Source of the DNA: Dermatemys mawii
Lineage: Eukaryota > Chordata > Testudines > Dermatemydidae
Reading direction: 5' to 3'
Assembly (NCBI GenBank): GCA_007922305.1
Contig: ML677385.1
Location: 4,180,336 to 4,244,335, forward strand
DNA: 64,000 bases
The position numbers and the translations under genes are program-made. Within the stretch, counting starts at the first letter, position 1. Each line of letters opens with the position of its first letter. Under the pieces are notes generated by a model. It saw only the letters and a list, made by a program, of their open reading frames with translations. It did not search any database and had not been told where the DNA came from. Positions 36,515 to 49,266 of the stretch are shown one piece after another.

Positions 36515-36786
36515 AACGTTTGCAACTTTCAACAAAACTATGGTTGTTGTTTCAAAGGTTTACAACTGAATTGTGACTTAATACAGCTTTGAAACTTAAC
36601 TATTCAGAAGAAAAATACTGCTTTTGCTTTTTTTTTTTTTTTGTTTACATATAACCATGTAGTGTACTGTATTTCTGGTTTGTTTGGTCTCTGCTACTCC
36701 CTGATTGAGTACTTCCAGTGTCAAATGAGGTGTGAGGTTGACTAGTCAGTGCATAACTCTGGTATCTGTAACTCTGAGGTTCTACT
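36515..36786. mobile_element. Tigger-like MITE fragment (same family as 49267-50130)
   Basis: It shares AAAACTATGGTTGTTGTTTCA, GACTTAATACAGCTTTGAAAC, GAAAAATACTGCTTTTGC and the right end TAACTCTGAGGTTCTAC with the copy at 49267-50130. The left inverted end is absent. This copy is not interrupted by the second MITE, so it shows the uninterrupted arrangement. Confidence 0.8.
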
Positions 36787-36839
36787 ATATATAAAGTAAT
36801 TTATGCTGGGATTCTTTTCATTCTTCCAGTGGAATTAAC

Positions 36840-38275
36840 AGAGAATTTGCTATTCTCCTGAACAGCTCCTGGAATTACGTCCTGGAAATCTGCTGTTGGT
36901 GGAGAAGGCAGGACTGTTTTGTCTGATGAAGATGGAGATATTGGTTGCAGACACAGTTACTTTATCCTGTCTTTCTTCCTATTCTTTAAAAGATTATCTT
37001 TCAGGCTCAGGGGGTCTGGCTATTAAGGATAAAGGGGAATGTCTCTCTCTCTCTCTGGGTGCTGGAGGACCTGGAAAATTTCTGCCTGTATCCTAGCAGG
37101 GTCCCAGTAGGGCCTATGGAATGGAAAAGCCATGGGTGAGGCACCCAGGGGTGTCTGTACCAGGCCTGTTAGTCAGATCTAGCTTCATGCTGCCTTGTCC
37201 AAGCAGTATGGTCGACTTGTGTAGCTCCCTTGTCAAGGAGGGTGGGGGGTGTCTGTGGAGAAACTGAATAAATGTCCTCTTCCTGCTCATAGTCATCATC
37301 ACTAGAGAAACTGGGTGCAGCATAACTGAGAGTAACTTATATGCTTGGTACAGTGTATCTAAGCAGTTTGGCCGATGTCGTCTGAGAATCTGGGTTTATC
37401 CTTGCTTCTACCTCCTAACGGTACCATTTTGTCTGTTCCTGTCCTTTTCAGGTCTTTGGACTTACTGGCAGCAATGGTACCATAAGAACCAAAAGCCTCA
37501 CAAGTACTCAGTCTTGTTCTGGTCAGTACCAAAGTCATCAACCAAGAAGGGGATTTGGGGTGTGGGGGTGGAGTTGATGGTTCCCTGTTAGAACTTGAGG
37601 CCCACTTCTTGGTGGCGTTTTGTGAAGAATCTGTTGATTTCCTCCTCATAGACAGAAGGGAGTATTGTTGAGCGGCTGATGTCGTTGCTGACTAATGCCC
37701 AAGACCAGGACCGGGGTCAGAAGTGGCTGTAGCAGCTCTTCATCAAAAGGAGTTTTAGCTTGAGCTAAAAGCTTTTCCAGGTTCTTGCCTTAAGTTTAAG
37801 GCAATATGTGCTCTTTTGGGTCACGTGTGCCTCTCCTAGACAGCAGATACAATAGGAGTAACCACTGCTGACAGGGATGGCCTCCCAGCAGGAGAAGCAA
37901 CATTTGAACCTGGGGGAGCCGGGTATAACCTCCTTTATAAAGATCACTTCCCTGAAGGAAAAACAGGGAAGAACAACTACACTAATCTACGGGTCAAAAT
38001 CAAAAAAATTGAATAGGGTATAACTAATTCACTAAAAGGCTAACAAAAATGCTACCAGTACAATAATAAGAGCAAGAAAATACTAAGACAATTGCTACAA
38101 AAGGGCTCGGTGAAGGGCTCCATTTTCAGGCCAATGGAGGATGAGAAGGAACTGAAGGTGGTTTGGATGCACAGCGCTACAGAGCAGTACTAAAAGCACT
38201 GCTACCATAAAAACCCGACACCTCTCTGATCCAAGGCACAAACACAGACAACCTAAAGTGGAACACCCACTGGGA
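36840..38275 (-). mobile_element. DIRS 5' portion (gag) of a different subfamily, minus strand
   Basis: Minus-strand fragments include CICCLGEAHVTQKSTYCLKL near 37850, the gag cysteine region, and a serine/proline-rich stretch (37359-37649). The right edge (GGAACACCCACTGGGATGC, near 38258-38276) resembles the DIRS terminus. It may belong to the same original insertion as the 3' end at 35526-36090, with pol deleted and other repeats between; I cannot prove this. Confidence 0.6.
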
Positions 38276-38287
38276 TGCAATCCAAAG

Positions 38288-39065
38288 AAGAATTTGGAGT
38301 CATCGTGGAAAGTTCCTGAAAGACATCTTCTCAACGGTCAGGGGCATTCAAAAAAGTTAACAACGTTGGGAACCATTAGGAAAGGGATAGATAAGACAAA
38401 TATCCAGAAATATCATATTGCCACTATATAAATCTATTGTATGTCCACACCTGGAATACCGCATGCATCAAAAAAGATGCATTAGAATTGGAAAAATTAC
38501 AGATAAAGGTCACAAAAATGATTAGGAGTATGAAACACACGTTTCCATATAAAGAGAGATTAAAAAGACTGGGACTGTTCATCTTAGAAGAGAGACTACT
38601 AGAGGGGGAATATGATAAAAGTCTATAAAATCATGAATGGTATGGAGAAAGTGAATACAGAAATGTTATTTACCCCTTCACATAACACAAGACTATAATG
38701 AAATTAACATGGAGCAGTTTAAAACAAAAGTACCACCTCTTCACACAATGCACACTCAACCTGTGGAATTCATTACCAGGGGCTGTTGTGAAGCCCAAAA
38801 ATATAACTGGGTTCAAAAAAGAACTGGATTAGTTCCTGGAGAATAGGTCAATCAATGGCAATTAACTAAGACGGTCAGGAACACAAACGCATACTTCAGT
38901 TGTCCCTAAGCCTCTGACAGATAAAAGCTAGAACTAGATGACAGGGGATGGATCACGATGACTGCCTGTTCTGTTCATTCCCTCTGATGCATCTAACATT
39001 GGCTACTGTCAGGATACTGGGCTAGATGCACCACTGTTCTCATCCAATATGGCCATTTTTATGTC
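38288..39065 (+). mobile_element. CR1 LINE 3' end, plus strand
   Basis: RT C-terminal sequence (GGAACCATTAGGAAAGGGAT near 38370, CCACACCTGGAATACC near 38445) is followed by the 3' tail (AACTAGATGACAGGGGATGG, CATCCAATATGGCCATTTTTATG). Many substitutions; inactive. Confidence 0.85.
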
Positions 39066-40349
39066 TTTTCTATTTGGGCCGCCTAATCCTTTCCATTATA
39101 AAACATCGTTGTGGCCATTTTTGAGAAGCTCTAGCAACTCTCTTGTTTGCATTAGACCTTTGAAATTCAGCACAGGGAAAAGTCCTTTGGCTAGAGAAGT
39201 GCTTTTCTTTGTCCCATGAAATTCCATTCAAATTTTGCTGAGATACAAACTTTTGAAAATCACCATTTCTCTTCCTTCACTTGTGTTCTTCAGGAGAACT
39301 TTGGCAGCTCACCAGACTAACAGCTGAACACGAAGGATCTAAAAAGTGCTTGGTCATGCTGGCACCAAAGCAACAGAACACAATGTACTAGGAACACAGT
39401 GAATGGTGCACCAGATGTCTTGCTGAAGGGAGGGAAACAGAACCACCCCAGGCTCCCCCTAACTACACCCTAGTCCCAGTGACCCATCCCTCCTTTCTAG
39501 GCTAGCAGCCTTCTCCTTTTTATTTATATAGCACTTCTCTATTATAATGCTGAAGGTTTAGAGTTTAAACCCCACTGATGGTGCATGACAGAGGGATTGT
39601 TGCAATTGCACATAGTACAATTTGTTTTTACCCTTTTCTCCTTTTAAAAAGTAGGAAATTACATACAAAAAGATTAAGTATATTATGGAGATTACAAAGT
39701 CAAAAACACTCGAAAATGCCAGATTTACTGTTACTTGTGAAACTTTAACTCTACTTCCTTGTGAGTGTGCATTAACGCACTCTCTCGCAAGTGAGCAGTG
39801 TTAGCTAAGAAAGGTATGGAGGGGTGGCCAGACCTTTCTGATGGAAAGGCTCAATCAAGCTCCAACCACACAGTAAGTATGCCAGAAAGTATAGCAGTGA
39901 GAAACGAGAAACAATACAAAGAAACCCAATGAACTTACAAAGGCAGACTAGAAGTCATGAGAACTATGAAACTACATTTCTGAAAGATTAAACAGTAGGG
40001 AATAAGTCTACCAGGTTAAAAAAACTGATCATATAGCAAAACTTTAACTTGAATAGCCTCCTTCTGTTCTTTGGGTTAGTCACTGATCAGCATCTACACC
40101 ATAGCGATAAACAAATAAAGTATATTTCTATACCAGAGAGATAAATGTATAATATTTGTTATATAGCTACCGAACATTAAGGAAGCCCTGCTTATGGTTC
40201 GATAGTTAAGGCTGAGCTGAGTTTTGCACTTAAAGAAGAGATTCAATACCTTTATTATATATGAAAAACACAGGAAGTTTGTCACTGTCAAAGAAACGGA
40301 AATGAAGAGACCGGTTAAGGGGAAGTTCTTCAATGGTACTCTGGACCTT
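39066..40349. other. Intron 3 sequence, unassigned
   Basis: No clear repeat or conserved frame. There is a TA-rich stretch near 40090-40270. Confidence 0.5.
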
Positions 40350-40898
40350 TCAAGGAAAAGAAGAGGAGGAAAGCCATGAAAAATGGCACCTGACCACTGC
40401 TGTAGCAGCGGATCTTGCTGCAGTACTGGCTGCATCGAGGGCTGCTTGAAGACCAGTACGTGAGATGATTTGTTCCTTGGGAACTAGAGCCATGAATTGC
40501 TTCTTTTCTTCCGGAATGTCATCAGTAAAGTCCATGAATTTGTTGTAATTTTTGTGGTCATATTTGGCCAGAACGGCAGTATAATTAGCAATGCAAAATT
40601 GTAACATGGAAGATGCGTATACTTTACATCCAAGCAGATCTAATCATTTATTGTCCTTGTTGGATGGGGTGGAGTGGGAAAACTGGTGTTTGGTCTTTTG
40701 ATTGACTGCATCTACCACCAGAGACTTTGGTGCTGTATGAGGGAAAAGGAATTCAGAGCCCTTGGAAGGCGTGAAGTACTTGCAGTCTGCTCGTTTACAG
40801 GTAAGTAAGCTTGCAGCGTTTTCCAAAACCAAACAGCATAAACACGGGAAATAGAGATAATGGTTAAACTTCAAAGAAATCCACACATGCTGAAGCAT
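40350..40898 (-). pseudogene. Isolated DIRS gag fragment related to the LAP2-alpha C-terminal domain
   Basis: Two minus-strand pieces lie in the same frame and are separated by a stop at 40644-40646. The upstream piece has YFTPSKGSEFLFPHTAPKSL then VVDAVNQKTKHQ. The downstream piece has LQFCIANYTAVLAKYDHKNY, EEKKQFMALVPKEQ and ALDAASTAARSAATAV. This is the DIRS1-like gag domain from which mammalian LAP2-alpha is held to derive. It lacks RT and termini, and frames outside the block are random. Apart from one stop it is fairly well kept. It could be an old element piece; recruitment as an exon is not shown. Confidence 0.72.
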
Positions 40899-43800
40899 AG
40901 AAGTGCAGTTTCAGAACTGGGCCATATAGCAATACCATACAGGGGAGGGCAAGACAAATCTAACATGCTTTCAAAATCACTTTAACCTAACCTGAAACTA
41001 CAAAAATTCTCAAAGGACCTTAATCATATGGTGGTTGTATGACATCAACAGGACCGAGTTACAGACTGTAAACAATAGTCTGATTTAGAATCCTTAAATA
41101 TTATCCCACTAATACTAAAGCTAGTCATTGAAATTCCTAGCATTATAAAATAATTTTTACCTGTGCCAACAAAATAAGACAACTTCCTCTTTTGGTGTGA
41201 AAAATAGCCTTCAGAAATATATTAAGTACACTTTCATTAAGAAAGGACAAGTTTTAGTATCAATGTCAGGAAAATCTGCCTTCCAACAAGGTCTATTAGA
41301 TTGTGGAATATCTCCTCAGGGTAAAATGTGGTTGGTACCATTCAATTAGACAACTAAAACTAGAATAGAGAAAGCATTAGAAAATATACTGTAGTTAACT
41401 GTATATTGGTAGAATGGTGGACTTTGTGACCTATTCTAATAAGTCTACTCTATCTCACTTCTATGACTACTAAAATTTAGGAGGGTCTTCACAAAGATAC
41501 CTCCTATTGAGCATCTTGAATCTGCATGGTTCTCTTAAGAAAAAAATTAGATTTCTAGATACTGGCACCATCTAGTGGTATACTATGAGGCTAAAAGACA
41601 ATAGATTTTTGGCCTCTTGAATTTCTAATTCCAGTTTAAAATTCAACTATGGTGGAAACCAGTAAGGACAGGAGTGCATTTGATCACACATCCCAGATAA
41701 AAGAAGATCTCTAGGGTATCTCAAGAAAAACATTACTGTACTGACGTATTTTATTTCTTGTATGGAAATACAAACGAGGGAGTGTTCTCTAGGCAATATC
41801 TGCAAAAGAATTGTCTGTAGGTAGTTTATAATTTGAAGACATTAGAAATAGTCACAAATTTATCACCAGGGAATTTATAGACAAGTGAACTGGAAGCCAA
41901 TTCTTAGCATTCAACTACCCTAACAGGAAGGAACAGAGAGGAATGTAGCTGGAGAGCTTTACAAAGGAGGGAATTAAACTATATTCTTCATTTTAAATTT
42001 GACAGACTTCTTAAGCCACCTAAATGTTTATTTACCACGAAGGTCAGATGTAAAGTGATTATGTGCACAATTAAACGGGTGATGTCAGTTTGGTAGTAAG
42101 TACTGCTTTAGATGTAGTCAGGGCTGGTCATGACAGGCAAAGGATTTTCTCCCAGTGTAAGGAACGTGAGAGTTCAGTCTTGTGCACATGATAGAAGGCA
42201 GTACTGAGGCCAGAGTGGAACACCTCCTCTTGGATCAGAGGCTAATCTTGGTATTCTCAACAGACCTAGAGTCTGCCAAGATACAGAGCCAAGAGCCTCA
42301 AGTGTCTCCTCTCTAATAGGGGGAGTGAGGGCACAGCAAAACCTACTAAAACAAGACACTCCATTGCACACACTGCTCCCCCTAAGGAGAGAATGGGAGA
42401 ACATACATGTGACAGAATGTTAGTCACAATACTTAATATATTATTGGATGACACTCAGCTACTATCATGATGAGCATGGTATGAAACCTAAATAGAACGG
42501 AATCAGAACATTCTTGGAATATCAGTGCTCATACATACATTTCCTAGTGTCCCCAACATACCATTCTCCCTTGAAGGGATTTCATCGAAGCGGGTTATTC
42601 CTTTGGCGGGGGAGCTGGGGAGGGGGCCAAAAAGGAGAGGGGCATAATCAGAAAGCTAATGATCCATTAAAGCCTCGTTATACAATTCCCTAGAATTGCT
42701 TATTTTTCATTATTGCCCAGAAGCATCTTAAAGGCTAAACAATAAAAATCCACCAAAACACAACTTGGTTACTCATGCCAAAGATTTTAATCCTTCTTGC
42801 TACTTACAAAGATTATATTAAAACATCGGAGGACTACAATCACAAAGCTCCAGAACACCAATTAAAAAAATTACCACTGCAGTAAGTTTCCCTATTCCAG
42901 TAAAATCACCACATTACAACTGCAGCCCTATTAAAAGCTCCAGATGCACTCTCTCAAAGTAACACATAATATATGATAGTTTGGTAAGCTCCCCATAATG
43001 GATGATGGCCACAATCAAGTTTTCTATTGACAATTAACCAGAGTTAAGAACCTCCTGCAGACTTCATGGACCCCAAAATATATCGCTCCTGAACACAGGG
43101 GGAAAAGATGGGGATATCTACAGTAGCTGCAAAAGTACTGATTTTAAATCACATGTGCAATTTTTTAAAATTGAGATTAAAAATGTTTTTTTTAGTTCAG
43201 AGGTGTCCACAGAGCAATAGAGTAGTCCCCAATTACAGTACCTTTTTCGAGGCTGTGACAGTCTATCAAAACTGACCAAACTAAAAGTTCTCTAGAGATG
43301 GTGCTATTGTGCATCACCAAGTAACTGTACTGACTATTAAATTTACAGTTAAAATACCCATTTGTTTACTTTTGCAAAAATTCTTAGTAAATAAAAACCA
43401 TGAACTCTTCAAAAGCCAATATTTTTACAATTAGCTCAATTTTTCAGCCATAACCCCAAGACTGTTTTAAAATGTACCACTTTAAAAGATAGGTTTAAGA
43501 TAAACAGTTGTGTTAGTCTGTATCCATAAATAAGATGAAGACGACTTGTGGCATTTTAGAGACTAACCAGTTTAATTTCATTAACAGTTTTAATACAACT
43601 TTTAAAACAAGTGCACAATTTTGCTATAAATGTTGGTGCGCTGTTCACCACCATGCAATCAGTATTTGCAAACAAGATATAAGCACTGCTGTGACCCATC
43701 AACTGTGTAGGAACAATTTTATCACTGTAATATTTATTGTACTTCAGTCCCATGCATGGTTTACTCTTTACTCTAAGTATCTGCATCGTCAGATTAGTTC

Positions 43801-44394
43801 AGACATTTTATCTAGTGACCAAATAGAATGATTTTTCTGTTAATTGAACTGAATAAAATAGCATGTTATAAAATCCACAGGGACATCAAAACAACTTTGA
43901 AAAGCAAGGCATACAGCAATGAGATTTGGGTGCATCAATGTTCAGTGTATCAGTTTTAAAATATTTGAATGCAGTAAATCTTTACTTCACTTAATATCAT
44001 CTGTTAAAATTACTAGAAATTTAGGTGTGACCAGGTGAGCAATGCACACTTCTATAAATATCTTGGAATTTTCTTTATCACTTTATACACAAATATTGCA
44101 TGCCCTGTTTACAGAGCTTTGTGGTTAAGCTTTGGACAACAGCTTAACGTACACACTCACCTATTTATCAGTGACAAGCAGGAAGCTTTCCTGGAAGAAG
44201 AAAAGCCTAAACCCATCCATTTGTACAGAATCCAACCTTTCAAATGCAAACCAATGCAGTTCTGTATTTCTGATTCCCAAACAGTATCAGAGTAACATTA
44301 ACAAGACTGGTAAACTGCACTGTTCATAATCAGAATCTTTTAGACAACATCATGTAAATTTTGTTGTAGTGCACCTTAGAAAAAGTAAACAGCA
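40899..44394. other. Long intron 3 stretch with few identified elements
   Basis: About 3.5 kb of AT-rich sequence. Only the repeat fragment at 43503-43565 is recognisable. The open frames are short and compositionally random. Confidence 0.5.
43503..43565 (-). repeat. Fragment of the sauropsid interspersed repeat
   Basis: The reverse complement matches the TTAGTCTCTAAAATGCCAC and ACAGACTAACAC blocks of the repeat at 36380-36510. Confidence 0.65.
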
Positions 44395-46225
44395 GACAGA
44401 TAAAAGCTAGGACTGCATTATAATCTAGTCTGATCTCCTCCATAACACAAGCCAACACACTTTATCCAATAAGTTCTGCACCAAGCTCATACCTATTTGA
44501 CTTATAGCTTACCTTTTAGCAAGAGGCTGAGTCTTGATTTCAAAGATTTCAAATGGGGAATCAACTACTTGGCTAGGTAAATTAACTATTAGGATTATTA
44601 CCTTCACTTAAAAGTTTGTATTTTATTTCTAGTCTGAATTTGTTTACCGTCAGCTTCCAATTCACTTATGTCCTGTACAAAACCTAATACCACCTCTCTA
44701 CTCCTACTTCAGTAGTACTTTGCTCTCTCTCACACCACAATGTTGTGCATCATGTTCAATTGCTTATCTATCCTGACCCCTTAAGCCCTTTACGGAGTTG
44801 CTGTTTCTCAGGATAAAGTGCGCCCCCTTACAAATGTAACCTATGTTCTTTGTTCCTAGATTTAGAATTTGCAGTGACTGTATTAAATCATGTTCTAATA
44901 AGTCAACCTTACCACCAAGTGATCCACATTGGTCTGCAGACTGACCTCTCCCCATCTTTATTTATCACTCCTGTTTTTGTGGCAACTGCAAACTTTACCA
45001 GCACTTATGTTTATCAATTATCTGGAAGAAAATATGCTAAATAGCACTGGGCCAAGAACAGAGACACCTGTCAAATCCCAACAGAAACACACCAATTTAC
45101 AATTACTTTTTGTTTTCTGTTAATTCGTTTTTAATCCATTTAATATGAGCTATATTGATTTTATATAGTACTTTTTCCTCCCAAAATTAAAATGACCTGT
45201 TGGAATAAGTCAAATGCCTTACAAAAATCTAAGTATATTATTATGTCAACAGTTTATTAACCAAACTTGTCAAAATTAGTATCTGATGAGATCAAAAGAT
45301 GTATTTTCCATTAAGCCATGTTGACGAGTATTAATTATGCTACCACCTCATAATTGTTTACTAATTTTGTCCCATGCCTTTCTTTCCATGATTTTGCCTG
45401 TGATTAACATCAGGCAAATCAGCCTATAGCTTCCTGGGTCTTACCGTTTACCCTTTCCAAATACTGGCAAAATATTACCTTTCTCCTAGTCCTCTGGAAC
45501 TTCCAGCATTCTAAGATTCGTTAAAAATCAACATTAATGGATCACAGAGCTTTTCCATCAATCCTTTTGATATCTGTGGTGCAAGGTATCTAGTCCTGCA
45601 GATTTTAAAATGTTAAAATCTGTTGTTTAACATACATTCTATTCAGTCAGTAACTAAGGAGTATTTCATTATCACTAAGATAAGAATACACCACCGTGTT
45701 TTCTTTCAAATACTGAGTAGAAATATTTAAATACTTCTGCCTTTTCTACCTTAAGATTGATGATTTATCATCTTTGTCAAGCATTAGCATCTACATTATT
45801 GCTAGAATTTTGTTTGTTCCCAAAATATTTAAAGAACTCTTTGTCCTTGACCCTACTGACCACAGCTTTTTTCCACTTACACCTTTAGTTTCTCTTAACT
45901 GTCTAAAATTCCTAACTGCTGTGCTGACTGGTACTCCTTATCTTCAGCTTCCCTGTTTTCTTATATAATTACTTATCTGTATTACTTTCACCTCCTCACA
46001 AAAACAGGATTTTTTTAAAAAATCAAATAAGCCTTCTTTCTTGACTGTGGAATTGTGTGTTTTGAAGCATCTAATAGAGAATTCTTAAATATAATTCCCA
46101 TTTTTATGTTTAAGTACTTCCTCCAACTCAATTTTAGCACATGGCGGCTTTCATCTTTGGGGACTAGCCTTCTTAAAGCACCAAGTATACCTACTACTTG
46201 ATGTAGTAACTGCGCACAGCAAATG
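44395..46225 (-). mobile_element. CR1 LINE, minus strand
   Basis: It starts with a TAATCTAGTCTGATCTCC tail and continues through RT C-terminal text (CTGTACAAAACCTAATACC) and palm text near 45180-45440 (AAATGCCTTACAAAAATC, CATTAAGCCATGTTGACG). An upstream RT/linker region extends to about 46.2 kb. It is the same subfamily as 11640-12955. It ends where an opposed CR1 begins. Confidence 0.78.
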
Positions 46226-46231
46226 AAAAAC

Positions 46232-47292
46232 AAACAAATTTTCATAAATGATCTGGAAAAAAAGAGTGAATAGTGAGGTGGTAAAACACACACACACACA
46301 ATGCAAAATTATTCAAGATAGTTAATTCTAAAGCTGAAGGCAAAGAGTTACAAAGAGATCCCACAAGACTGGGTAATTGGGCAACAAAATGGCAGATGAA
46401 ATTCAGTGTTGATGATAATGCACAATGGAAAAAATAATCCCAGCTATACATACAAAATGATGGGTTTTAAATTAGCTGTTACCACTCAAATAAAGATCTT
46501 GGGAGTCATCATGGATAGTTCTCTGAAATCATCTGCTCAGTGTGCAGCAGCAGTCAAAAAAGCAAACAGAATGTTAGGAACCATTAGGAAAGGGATAGAT
46601 CACATAGAAAACATAATACCATTATATAAATCCATGGTATACCCACACCTTGAATACCACACACAGTTCAGGTCACCTCACCCCAAAAAGACATATTAGA
46701 ATTCAAAAAGATACAGAGAAGGGTAACAAAAGTGATTAAGGATATGGAATAGCTTCCATATGAGGAGAGATCCAGACTGCGACTACTCAGTCTGGAAAAG
46801 AAATGACTGAGGTGGGGGATATGACAGAGGCCTATAAAGTCATGAATAGTATGGAGAAAGTAAATAGGGAAGTGTTATTTATCCCTTTCGCATAATACAA
46901 GAACTAGGGGTCATCCAATTAAATTCATAAGCAGCAAGTTTAAAACATAAGGAAGTACTTCTTCACAGAACACAGTCAACATGTGCAGCTCATTGCCAGA
47001 TAATGCTGTGAAGGCCAAAAATATAACTGGGTTCAAAAAAACACTTGGAACTGTTCTCAGTGAATTTACCTATTAATCGCTATTAGTCAAGATGGTTAGG
47101 GATACAACCCCAAGGTCTAGGTGTCCCTAGACCTTCAACTGCTAGAAGCTGCAACTGGACAACAGGTGATGGTCACTCCAAACAGCCCTGTTCTGTTCAC
47201 TCCCTCTGAACAATCTGGAACTGGCAACTGTCTGAAGACCGCATACTGGGCTAGATGGACCATTGGTCCGACCCAGTATGCCCGTTCTTATA
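46232..47292 (+). mobile_element. CR1 LINE, plus strand, complete 3' end
   Basis: It begins in RT (TCATAAATGATCTGGAAAAA). At 46406-46699 it retains a 97-codon frame of the RT C-terminus (KILGVIMDSSLKSS, NRMLGTIRKGIDHIENIIPL, MVYPHLEYHTQF). It finishes with GGGCTAGATGGACCATTGGT and GACCCAGTATGCCCGTTCTTAT. A CA microsatellite (46287-46300) lies inside. The two opposed CR1 copies form a tail-to-tail arrangement outward from 46.23 kb. Confidence 0.88.
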
Positions 47293-47967
47293 TTATCACT
47301 CACACCTGAGCAACCATAAATTTTTAGTTCAGTGATCAATTCATCTTAATTTAAACAGATAAAATCTAATGTACTATTACCGCAAGTTGGTTTCAGTACT
47401 TTGAAAGTAATGAAAGTTTGAAAGTTATATATTTTTTTAGAACCTCCACAGATATTTTACAAGTAGCAGCATGAGATATCCGGCATATGTCCCCCAGAAT
47501 GAAATTCCCAAGAATGCAATATTTCCAGCTACACAGTATAGACAGAAGTTTAAGGTGCTGTTCCTCCTGTTCCTTTGTCTGCTTTGGTGTCTATAGCAGA
47601 CTCCCACCTCCCCACTACCACCTGAGATTTACCAGTTAATCCTTTGATCCATAAGCATCCCAGTCCTCTCCTTCAGAATGTCAATAATTCTAGAGAAGAT
47701 AGTGGTATCTTTAACAAAGAGTGCCACCCTATGTACCATACCTCCCATTGTATCTTCCCTAAACACAGCATATCCCAGGATTTTAACATCAGCCATGTGA
47801 TTGAAACCTGATGTGTGACATAATATCAACCATATCAAATTTCTTTTCTGATTTCTTGTTTAGTCTCACTACTCCTATTGTAATTCTTATTGTCTACGAA
47901 ATAAAACAATGGAAATTTCCACAGGGGAGGGAGACTCCCTCCAACACAGAAAAACCTGGACACCTCT
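47293..47967. other. Unassigned, possible LINE upstream-region fragment near 47570-47900
   Basis: Part of it (TCTATAGCAGACTCCCACC, then CAGTTAATCCTTTGATCC) resembles the 5' half of the minus-strand CR1 family, but I could not confirm an endonuclease reading. Confidence 0.35.
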
Positions 47968-47970
47968 TAA

Positions 47971-48466
47971 GTCTTGTCTATATCTGCAGCAATGTCTACA
48001 CATAACTACACACAGCAGTGAAAAAAGAGTCTGCGTCCATCCTGTGGCATGTAGCTACACATGGCAAAAAAAGGGTTCTGGCAGGGGCAATGTAGCAGGG
48101 AAAGGCACTAACAGATCCCTCTCAGGGCCTTTTCCTCTCAACCCCCTTCTCTAGAGTCTTTCCCTGCAGCATGGAAAGGCTCCAGAAGTGGGGAGCTGCT
48201 GGAGCCTTTTACCACTTCCAGAGATTTTCACGGAGGCAGAAAAAGACTCTGGCAGCAGGACACTACATTAGTAAAACGAGCAGTGTACATGTAGGAGGCA
48301 CGGTGTGGGCATGGAGAGAGCCATGTTGGGTATATACCCAAAGGTTCTCACGTGTCTGTATTCTACTTACCGAAGCAGTGCCTCACTGTCTACACTGCTA
48401 TTTATATACATGCTAACTGGGCATGCAAGGTCTGTATTCTACACACCCGTAAGTGTAGACATAACC
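47971..48466. mobile_element. Harbinger-like MITE with TAA duplication
   Basis: The 496-bp element is flanked by TAA at 47968-47970 and 48467-48469. The ends GTCTTGTCTATATCTGC and, inverted, GGTTATGTCTACACTTAC are imperfect inverted repeats. GTCTACAC-type motifs recur inside (48385-48393). The 3-bp T-A-A duplication is the reason for the Harbinger label; no transposase is present. Confidence 0.65.
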
Positions 48467-48469
48467 TAA

Positions 48470-49264
48470 GACACTGGAGCTCTTAAGTGAAGAGCAGGCT
48501 ACCCCATTTCATTTCTGCAAGTCAGGTCAGAGGCAGATACAAAAGACTGAGCCCCTAAGGAGGAAGAAGGACAGCATACATAATCCCAGTTCCCTTTCCT
48601 GACATGGGCAAGTTGATTATAGGGGCTGAGTCTCACCGAAGGCTGTTGCTCTTTCCTCTCTGCACAGGAGCAGCAGCAGCACCTCTCTCAGAAACACCTG
48701 CTGCTTCTCAGTGTCATGCATTTAAAGAGGCAGGGTGCAGCTATCAACAATTCCCTCTTCCTCCACACACAGGATCAACAGGAATCACATTTACAGGTGT
48801 GACAAATTGCTGCAGAAATGAGCAAGTGATGACACTAACCTACTACACACCATTTCATGGCAGATCATGCTGCCACCTTCCCACAACCACATTTTTCAAT
48901 ATACTAAAGTCAGTCTGTCAACTCTGCACACTTTCACTACACTACCTCTCAGTGCCAGCCAAGGTCGAAACATGGGGTGCAAAGGGACTTCGCCTTGCCT
49001 CCCCTACCTCAGTTTTAATTGGAATCAAAGTCAAGAACATACAAAAGACCCCAAAATGTTGTGTCCAAATGTGTACCATATAATCATAGCACACAAACAG
49101 CAAGTACACACAAGAACTAAAGAAATGCAAAGAACTCCCAGGAACCCAAACTGACACTGTTTAATATCAGATCAGTGGTTCACAAGACGACCATTTATGG
49201 CTTCATTGTGAGAGATACTCCAGAAGTATGATGTAGCCTGCATTACCAACACACATCTGGATAA
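48470..49264. other. Intron 3 sequence, unassigned
   Basis: An open frame of 159 codons spans 48604-49083, but its composition is not protein-like and it matches nothing I recognise. Confidence 0.45.
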
Positions 49265-49266
49265 TA

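Noticed and set aside
40790..40812. ACAGGTAAGT as a plus-strand splice donor
   Set aside because: The host gene is on the minus strand and no plus-strand exon precedes it; likely coincidence.
46287..46300. Short CA repeat as a regulatory element
   Set aside because: A small microsatellite inside a CR1 copy; nothing suggests a function.
48604..49083. 159-codon plus-strand frame
   Set aside because: No recognisable domain, no splice context, and a cysteine/serine-rich composition like random translation.
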